Shown piece by piece: positions 1 through 4,261 of a stretch of DNA of 7,496 nucleotides. A program made the translations under genes and the position numbers. Below the pieces are notes generated by a model, which saw only the letters and a program-made list of their open reading frames with translations, had not been told where the DNA came from and did no database searches. The stretch is from Minisyncoccota bacterium (GTDB lineage Bacteria > Patescibacteriota > Minisyncoccia > Minisyncoccales > Minisyncoccaceae). The DNA is taken from assembly GCA_028708155.1 (NCBI GenBank), contig JAQVZN010000025.1:1-7496 (forward strand), in the 5' to 3' direction. Positions within the stretch are counted from its first letter, which is position 1. Every line of letters starts with the position of its first letter.

Positions 1-1
1 A

Positions 2-40
2 AAAAGATTAAATAAATACTACAAAGAAAATGTTAAATAG
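2..40 (+). CDS. Possible 3' tail of an upstream gene (partial), overlapping the AbiEii-like start
   Basis: An open frame enters from the left edge and ends in TAG at 38-40, giving the tail KRLNKYYKENVK. It overlaps the next gene's ATG (30) by 11 nt, an arrangement typical of co-translated partner genes. In AbiE-type systems an AbiEi-like antitoxin gene lies just upstream of the nucleotidyltransferase, so this could be the antitoxin. With only 12 codons visible the identity is a guess from position. A competing frame (1-15, KKIK then TAA) is equally possible as the end of an upstream gene. Confidence 0.35.
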   Translation, partial: KRLNKYYKENVK

Positions 41-743
41 ACAAAAACATCAATTACTTATGGGGAAAATTTTAAGAGATATTTATACAGATATTTCTAT
101 TTCTTCTCTTTTGGGATTCAAAGGGGGAACTTGCGCTTATTTTTTTTATAACCTACCACGTTTTTCAGTTGATTTAGATTTTGATTTACTTGATAATACT
201 TTGGAGACTCAAACATTAGTTTTTGAAAAAATAAAGAAAATTCTTTTAAAATATGGAGATATTAAAAATAGCTATATGAAAAGGTTTACTTTATTTGCCT
301 TGCTGTCATATGGCACAGAAGATGATAATATAAAAATAGAAATAAATGTTCGTGATTTATTCCCTAACGCAAGAGAATATTATCAATTAAAAGATTATCT
401 TGGGGTTTCTATGCTTGTTGCAAATGAAGAATTTCTTTTTTCTAACAAATTAGTAGCTTTAACTCTTAGGAAAGAATTAGCAATGAGAGATGTTTATGAT
501 ATTAACTATTTTTTAAGAAACAACTGGAGTTTAGATGAAAAAATAATAAGATTTTGGATAAATAAAGACATGAAAACATATTTAGAAGAATGTGTTCTTT
601 TTATTGGAAATATAAAAGATAATAAAATTCTTTTAGGGCTAGGAGAACTTGTTTCTTCTAAAGAAAAAGTTTGGATTAAGAAAAACTTAAAGGAAGAAAC
701 TATATTTTTGATTAGAAACTATATTAATGTATTGACAAATTAA
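30..743 (+). CDS. AbiEii/AbiGii-family nucleotidyltransferase (putative toxin)
   Basis: A 237-residue protein of the DNA polymerase beta-like nucleotidyltransferase fold seen in type IV abortive-infection toxins. Motif I is intact: FKGGT (residues 30-34) followed by LPRFSVDLDF (42-51), supplying the metal-binding pair D48 and D50. IKIEIN (101-106) provides the expected third acidic residue (E104). The later motifs are K140 in the NKLVALTLRK segment and RDVYD at 153-157, matching the conserved Lys and RDxYD of the family. The C-terminal 70 residues look helical. Family members are toxins that transfer nucleotides, in characterised cases to tRNA acceptor ends, neutralised by a partner antitoxin. 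That partner is not in the window, though an incoming frame overlaps this start. The ATG at 30 fits the family's N-terminus (KHQLL...ILRDIYTD). There is no Shine-Dalgarno sequence. The gene ends 23 nt before the next start and contains that gene's -35 box. The fold call is firm; toxin activity is inferred, since some family members may have other roles. Confidence 0.85.
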   Translation: MLNRQKHQLLMGKILRDIYTDISISSLLGFKGGTCAYFFYNLPRFSVDLDFDLLDNTLETQTLVFEKIKKILLKYGDIKNSYMKRFTLFALLSYGTEDDNIKIEINVRDLFPNAREYYQLKDYLGVSMLVANEEFLFSNKLVALTLRKELAMRDVYDINYFLRNNWSLDEKIIRFWINKDMKTYLEECVLFIGNIKDNKILLGLGELVSSKEKVWIKKNLKEETIFLIRNYINVLTN

Positions 744-757
744 TACAATTGCAATAC
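729..757. promoter_or_regulatory. Candidate autoregulatory operator (inverted repeat over the promoter)
   Basis: The arms GTATTG (729-734) and CAATAC (752-757) form a perfect 6-bp inverted repeat with a 17-bp gap, so their centres are 23 bp apart, about two helical turns. The left arm overlaps the -35 box and the right arm the -10 box. The 8-bp palindrome ATTGCAAT (748-755) sits inside. RelB/DinJ antitoxins are ribbon-helix-helix repressors that bind palindromes over their own promoter, so position and symmetry suit autoregulation. AT-rich DNA makes short palindromes common, so this is tentative. Confidence 0.35.
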
Positions 758-760
758 GAT
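732..760 (+). promoter_or_regulatory. Promoter of the dinJ-yafQ type module, predicted leaderless
   Basis: A perfect -35 TTGACA (732-737), a 17-bp spacer and a -10 TACGAT (755-760, 4 of 6 matches) lie across the end of the nucleotidyltransferase gene. Transcription would start about 7 nt after the -10 box, at or next to the ATG at 767, giving an mRNA with no leader. The -35 consensus and optimal spacing make this the best promoter match in the window. Confidence 0.6.
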
Positions 761-766
761 AAAAAT

Positions 767-1051
767 ATGACTATTAAAAATGATTCACAAATTCAAATTC
801 GCGTTGATGCTAAAACTAAAAAAGAGGCACAAAAGATTTTTGATAATTTAGGGCTTGATATGAGTTCAGCAATTAAACTATTTTTTCATCAAACTATAAA
901 TTCTAAAAATTTACCTTTTGAAATAAGAGATGAGAATGGATTTACTTTACATAACGCTGAAATTTTAAGACATTCAATTGTTGATGCTAAAAATAGTCCT
1001 AAATCTTTTAAAAGCGGATCTGCTCTATTAAAAGATGCTTTAAGTGATTAA
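767..1051 (+). CDS. RelB/DinJ-family antitoxin
   Basis: A 94-residue protein starting at ATG 767. The N-terminus (IQIRVDAKTKKEAQKIFDNL) is the beta strand and first helix of a ribbon-helix-helix DNA-binding domain. It is followed by GLDMSSAIKLFFHQTI, the typical second helix of RelB/DinJ proteins, then LPFEIRDENG. The rest is a less ordered tail that in this family wraps the toxin. A frame extension to a TTG at 749 exists but would lie downstream of the -35 box and add residues not typical of the family, so ATG 767 is preferred. The stop is 2 nt before the toxin ATG, the standard antitoxin-first order. The antitoxin should bind and inhibit the following YafQ-like toxin and repress the operon. 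Family assignment is strong; the toxin-antitoxin pairing rests on adjacency and matching families. Confidence 0.88.
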   Translation: MTIKNDSQIQIRVDAKTKKEAQKIFDNLGLDMSSAIKLFFHQTINSKNLPFEIRDENGFTLHNAEILRHSIVDAKNSPKSFKSGSALLKDALSD

Positions 1052-1053
1052 TT

Positions 1054-1326
1054 ATGTTCAATTTAAAGTATTCTTCTCAGTTTAAAAAAGATTTAAAGAA
1101 TTATAAAAATGAGCAAAAAGTTTCAGCTGAATTAGAAAAAGTTTTAGATATTTTAATAAAAGGAGACGTCTTGCCGAATAAATATCATAATCATCCACTT
1201 AAAGGAAGCTTTAAAGATTGTCTTGAATGTCATATTAAGCCAGACATTATCCTTATTTACAAAAAAGAAAAATCAGAATTGATAGTTTTATTGCTTAGAG
1301 TCGGTTCTCATTCTAATATTTTTTAA
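1054..1326 (+). CDS. YafQ/RelE-family mRNA-interferase toxin
   Basis: A 90-residue RelE-superfamily protein, very close in pattern to the YafQ branch: LKYSSQFKKDLK at the start, NKYHNHPLKGSF, LECHIKPDIILIYK and RVGSHSNIF at the end. Residues matching the known catalytic set of E. coli YafQ are all present: H47, H60, D64, H86 and F90. Length is nearly identical to YafQ (92 residues). Such toxins cut mRNA in the ribosomal A site and are held inactive by DinJ-type antitoxins, encoded here 2 nt upstream. The start ATG lacks a Shine-Dalgarno sequence, so translation probably depends on coupling to the antitoxin gene. No terminator-like hairpin follows; the next promoter begins about 15 nt downstream. 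No lesion is visible, so the toxin is likely functional. Confidence 0.92.
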   Translation: MFNLKYSSQFKKDLKNYKNEQKVSAELEKVLDILIKGDVLPNKYHNHPLKGSFKDCLECHIKPDIILIYKKEKSELIVLLLRVGSHSNIF

Positions 1327-1340
1327 TTTAGTATAAACTC

Positions 1341-1369
1341 TTGATTTTTATAACGTTTTAGGTTATATT
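1341..1369 (+). promoter_or_regulatory. Promoter of the pilin-like gene, predicted leaderless
   Basis: The -35 is TTGATT (1341-1346), the spacer is 17 bp, and the -10 is TATATT (1364-1369, 5 of 6 matches). Initiation about 7 nt downstream would fall at about 1376, next to the ATG at 1377. The alternative -10 TATTAT (1366-1371) has a poorer 19-bp spacer. An inverted repeat TATAAC (1349-1354) / GTTATA (1362-1367) and the palindrome AACGTT (1352-1357) lie in the spacer and could bind a regulator. Confidence 0.55.
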
Positions 1370-1376
1370 ATAAACA

Positions 1377-1763
1377 ATGCCTGTATTATTAAATAGAAAA
1401 CAGATATTTTTCTTTTTTATAGGAATTTTTATTCTTCTTTTTATTAATTCAGTAGCATTTGCGGATGGACTTGTTCCTTGTACGGGAGCAAATTGCAATA
1501 TGGATAGTGTCTTTGTATTAATTAATAATATAATGAACATTGTTTTTCCAATCATAAATTCTATTGCTTTTTGTTTGATTGTTTGGGGAGCGATACTTAT
1601 GATAACATCCCAAGGAAGTGCAGAAAAATTTAAAAAAGGAAGAGAGGTTATACTCGCTGTAGCAATCGGATTCTTATTAATATATGGAGCAAAATTTATA
1701 GTAATAAGTTTTTTAGGAGGGCTAGGAGGAAATACCGAATGGTTTAAAAGTATTATAAAATAA
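1377..1763 (+). CDS. Secreted pilin-like small membrane protein (T4SS_pilin / TrbC-VirB2-like)
   Basis: A 128-residue protein with a clear Sec-type signal: basic n-region (NRKQ), a hydrophobic run from about 10 to 23, and an AFA|D site after residue 29. The mature N-terminus reads DGLVPCTGANCN with two cysteines (C35, C40) that could form a disulfide. Two long hydrophobic helices follow (about 45-77 and 91-113), separated by a short polar loop, QGSAEKFKKGRE. This layout matches the T4SS-pilin-type family common in CPR genomes, whose members often carry LVPC plus a second Cys before the first helix. VirB2/TrbC pilins are similarly small, two-helix, signal-bearing proteins. No conjugation or type IV secretion gene is in view, so a pilus role is inferred only from family. 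The ATG at 1377 is needed for the signal peptide. Its TAA stop directly abuts the tRNA gene. Confidence 0.75.
   Translation: MPVLLNRKQIFFFFIGIFILLFINSVAFADGLVPCTGANCNMDSVFVLINNIMNIVFPIINSIAFCLIVWGAILMITSQGSAEKFKKGREVILAVAIGFLLIYGAKFIVISFLGGLGGNTEWFKSIIK
1575..1603 (+). promoter_or_regulatory. Weak candidate internal promoter upstream of the tRNA
   Basis: TTGATT (1575-1580) and TATGAT (1598-1603) are separated by 17 bp inside the pilin-like gene, about 160 nt before the tRNA. It would let tRNA-Lys, rpsO and pnp be expressed independently of the pilin promoter. It lies in coding sequence for a hydrophobic helix rich in A/T codons, so chance is a serious alternative. Confidence 0.25.
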
Positions 1764-1836
1764 GCCCCGTTAGCTCAGCTGGCAGAGCAGGAAGCTCTTA
1801 ACTTCAAGGTCGTGGGTTCAAGTCCCTCACGGGGCA
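1764..1836 (+). tRNA. tRNA-Lys (anticodon CUU)
   Basis: A 73-nt cloverleaf. The acceptor GCCCCGT pairs perfectly with ACGGGGC; U8 and A9 follow. The D stem is GCTC/GAGC with loop AGCTGGCA (G18-G19 present). The anticodon stem is GGAAG/CTTCA around loop CTCTTAA, giving anticodon CTT, which decodes AAG lysine. The variable loop is 5 nt, and the T arm is GTGGG-TTCAAGT-CCCTC. The discriminator is A73 and no CCA is encoded, so a CCA-adding enzyme is required. Two non-Watson-Crick oppositions are visible: G27/A43 closing the anticodon stem and U50/U64 in the T stem. Neither should prevent folding. G1 directly follows the TAA stop of the pilin-like gene, and rpsO starts 25 nt after the tRNA, so the tRNA probably sits within a longer transcript and needs RNase P and 3' processing. 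Confidence 0.93.
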
Positions 1837-1861
1837 CAGAGAAAAAATAAAGAATAAAAAT

Positions 1862-2122
1862 ATGTTAACAACAGAAGAAAAATTACAAATTATCAAGAAG
1901 TACAATATTCATGAGACAGACACAGGTTCTGCGGAAGTTCAGATTGCCCTTTTAACAGAAGAAATTCAAAGATTATTAGGACATCTTAAGGAAAATAAGA
2001 AAGACAATCACTCAAGAAGAGGTCTTCTTAAGATGGTTTCTAAGAGAAGAAAACTCCTAAAGTATTTAGAGAGCAAAAACGAAAAGATATATAATGAACT
2101 TGTAAAAAAACTAGGTCTATAA
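1862..2122 (+). CDS. rpsO: 30S ribosomal protein S15 (uS15)
   Basis: An 86-residue protein with the full S15 pattern: the HETDTGSAEVQIALLTEEI segment, LLGHLKENKKDNHSRRGLLKMVSKRRKLLKYL, and a terminal YNELVKKLGL. The family is usually 88-89 residues, so this is complete. S15 binds the central domain of 16S rRNA early in 30S assembly. The HSRRGL region carries the conserved His-Ser-Arg-Arg residues that contact rRNA. It is followed after 24 nt by pnp, the order found in many bacteria. There is no Shine-Dalgarno sequence in the A-rich 25-nt leader after the tRNA. That leader is too short for a complex S15-binding autoregulatory element unless the tRNA itself takes part. Confidence 0.97.
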   Translation: MLTTEEKLQIIKKYNIHETDTGSAEVQIALLTEEIQRLLGHLKENKKDNHSRRGLLKMVSKRRKLLKYLESKNEKIYNELVKKLGL

Positions 2123-2136
2123 TTAAGACCTTTTTT
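2113..2136 (+). terminator. Hairpin plus T-run between rpsO and pnp (weak terminator or attenuator)
   Basis: AGGTCT (2113-2118) pairs with AGACCT (2126-2131) around a 7-nt loop, and TTTTTT covers 2131-2136. An A-run (2104-2110) before the stem could pair with the T-run after a CT bulge. The stem starts inside the last rpsO codons and the T-run ends 10 nt before the pnp ATG. In E. coli a partial terminator also separates rpsO from pnp. The short stem suggests partial, not full, termination. Confidence 0.5.
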
Positions 2137-2146
2137 AACCTTTTGT

Positions 2147-4261
2147 ATGGAAAGTAAAAATTTTAATTTGGAAATAGATAATAAACCTTTAACCGTTACT
2201 GTTAACGATCTCGCAGAGAGAGCTAATGGCTCTGTTTTTGTACAGTTTGGAGAAACAACAGTTCTTGCAACCTGTGTTATGGGTGAAAATGATGTCGATG
2301 GAATTGACTATTTTCCTTTAAGCGTAAATTATGAAGAGAAATTTTATGCTGGAGGGAAAATATTTGGCTCTAGATTCACAAGAAGAGAAGGAAGACCTTC
2401 TGATGAATCTCTTTTAACATCAAGATTAATTGATAGAACTTTAAGACCTCTTTTTGATAAAGATATTAAAAAAGAAGTAAGTATTACTGTTACTCTACTT
2501 TCTTTTGATAATGAAACAGAGCCAGCAATTATTGGTATTTTTGCGGCTTCTTTGGCTTTATTAATTTCTGATATTCCTTGGAATGGACCAGTTGCTGGAG
2601 CAAGAATAGGAGGAAGTGAAGATAACTTGATTGCTTTTCCTAACTACGAACAAAAAGCAAACGGGATTGATTTAATGGTTTCTGGACTTAAAGATAAAGA
2701 CGGACAAGTGATTTTTAACATGTTTGAAGCTCAACTTTTTGAAAAAGAAGAAAGTGTTATCTTGAGTGCTGTTTCTAAAGCAAAAGAATATATTGAAAAA
2801 CTTTTAGATTTTCAATTACAAATACAGAAAGAAGTTTTTAAAACTAAAAAAGTATTAAAAGTAAAAGAAAGAAAAGAAGAAGTGGAGAAAGAAATTCTAG
2901 CTGTTTTTAAAGATAGATTTGAAAAAGAACTTGATAGTCACGAACTTTCTTCAGAAGTAAAGGCTTTCTTAAAAAGTAAATATGATGATTCAGCTTCTAT
3001 TAATGCGGGAATGGATTTTCTTGAAGACTATTTAGAAAAAACATTACATACCCTTGTTTTAAATAAAGAGCAAAGACCTGATAATAGAAAATTGGATGAA
3101 ATTAGAGATCTTTCTGCTCAGATTGATTATCTGCCAAGAGTTCACGGTTCAGGTGTTTTTGTAAGAGGACAAACAAAAGCTTTATCAGTTTTAACTTTAG
3201 GAGGACCAGGAGAAGAAAAGATTTTAGAAGGAGTAGAATTTGATGGTAAGAAAAGATTTATGCATCATTACAACTTCCCTCCATTTTCAGTAGGAGATTC
3301 AAGACCAAGTAGAGGTCCTGGAAGAAGAGAAATCGGACACGGAAGACTTGGAGAAAAAGCTTTAGAGCCAGTTATCCCTAATTTTGATAATTTTCCTTAT
3401 ACAATAAGAGTTGTTTCTGAAGTTTTATCTTCAAATGGATCATCATCAATGGCTTCAACTTGTGCTGCTTGTTTATCTCTTATGGCTGGTGGAGTTCCAA
3501 TTTCTAATATGGTAGCTGGAATTGCTATGGGGATTATTGTTGATTTAGATTCAACTATTCCTGTTTCAAAAAGAAACTACAAAATTTTAACTGACATTCA
3601 AGGACCAGAAGATCATTATGGAGATATGGATTTTAAGGTTGCAGGTACAGATAAAGGAGTAACTGCCCTTCAGATGGATGTTAAATTTGATGGAATAACA
3701 GAGAAGATGCTTCAAGAAGGATTAGAACAAGCTAAAAAAGCTAGATTCGAGATTTTAGAGGTAATGAAAGCCGTTATTTCAGAACCTAGATCTGATTTAA
3801 GTAAATACGCTCCAAGAGTCCAAATGATAACTATTAATCCAGAAAAAATAGGAGATGTTATTGGTTCTCAAGGAAAAATAATTAATAAGATTATTGATGA
3901 ATGTGACGTTACTATCGAGATAGAAGATGACGGAAAAGTATATATCGCTTCTAAAAATAAAGAAGGAATGGACAGAGCTGTTAAATGGATTAAAGATTTA
4001 ACAGAAGAAGCTACCGTAGGGAAAATATATGCCGGAACAGTTACTAAGATATTAGACTTTGGAGCAATTGTAGAGATTCTTCCAGGTCAAGAAGGAATGG
4101 TCCATATTTCTGAGCTAGACGACAAAAGAGTTGCAAAAGTTTCAGATATTGTTAAAATAGGAGATAAGGTACAAGTTAAAGTAATTTCTTTAGGAAACCA
4201 AGGGAAAATAAGCCTTTCACTTAAACAAGCAAAAAATGGACAACCTAGATCAGCAAACTGA
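2147..4261 (+). CDS. pnp: Polyribonucleotide nucleotidyltransferase (PNPase)
   Basis: A 704-residue, full-length PNPase, a phosphorolytic 3'-5' exoribonuclease acting as a trimer and making nucleoside diphosphates. Order: first RNase PH domain (about 10-140), all-helical linker domain (about 235-315), second RNase PH domain (about 320-550), KH domain (about 550-615) and S1 domain (about 625-693). Phosphate-site residues are in GPGRREIGHGRLG (390-402). Catalytic-site residues matching E. coli D486, D492 and K494 are D489, D495 and K497 in EDHYGDMDFK. The KH loop is GSQG (573-576), keeping the GxxG pattern. The S1 domain starts GKIYAGTVTKILDFGAIVEI. It lies downstream of rpsO behind a possible attenuator, and its last 26 nt overlap the next gene in another frame. 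The C-terminus is short after the S1 domain, with no RNase E-binding tail. TGA is the stop. Confidence 0.98.
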   Translation: MESKNFNLEIDNKPLTVTVNDLAERANGSVFVQFGETTVLATCVMGENDVDGIDYFPLSVNYEEKFYAGGKIFGSRFTRREGRPSDESLLTSRLIDRTLRPLFDKDIKKEVSITVTLLSFDNETEPAIIGIFAASLALLISDIPWNGPVAGARIGGSEDNLIAFPNYEQKANGIDLMVSGLKDKDGQVIFNMFEAQLFEKEESVILSAVSKAKEYIEKLLDFQLQIQKEVFKTKKVLKVKERKEEVEKEILAVFKDRFEKELDSHELSSEVKAFLKSKYDDSASINAGMDFLEDYLEKTLHTLVLNKEQRPDNRKLDEIRDLSAQIDYLPRVHGSGVFVRGQTKALSVLTLGGPGEEKILEGVEFDGKKRFMHHYNFPPFSVGDSRPSRGPGRREIGHGRLGEKALEPVIPNFDNFPYTIRVVSEVLSSNGSSSMASTCAACLSLMAGGVPISNMVAGIAMGIIVDLDSTIPVSKRNYKILTDIQGPEDHYGDMDFKVAGTDKGVTALQMDVKFDGITEKMLQEGLEQAKKARFEILEVMKAVISEPRSDLSKYAPRVQMITINPEKIGDVIGSQGKIINKIIDECDVTIEIEDDGKVYIASKNKEGMDRAVKWIKDLTEEATVGKIYAGTVTKILDFGAIVEILPGQEGMVHISELDDKRVAKVSDIVKIGDKVQVKVISLGNQGKISLSLKQAKNGQPRSAN

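Noticed and set aside
749..766. TTG-initiated N-terminal extension of the RelB/DinJ-like antitoxin
   Set aside because: It lies between the promoter boxes, so it would be outside the predicted transcript, and it adds residues before the usual family start; ATG 767 is better.
1358..1555. 65-codon open frame on the - strand opposite the pilin-like gene
   Set aside because: A shadow of a gene with a clear signal peptide and two membrane helices; no recognisable protein features of its own.
3863..3874. GSQG in place of a more glycine-rich KH loop in PNPase
   Set aside because: The GxxG pattern is preserved, so this is ordinary variation.
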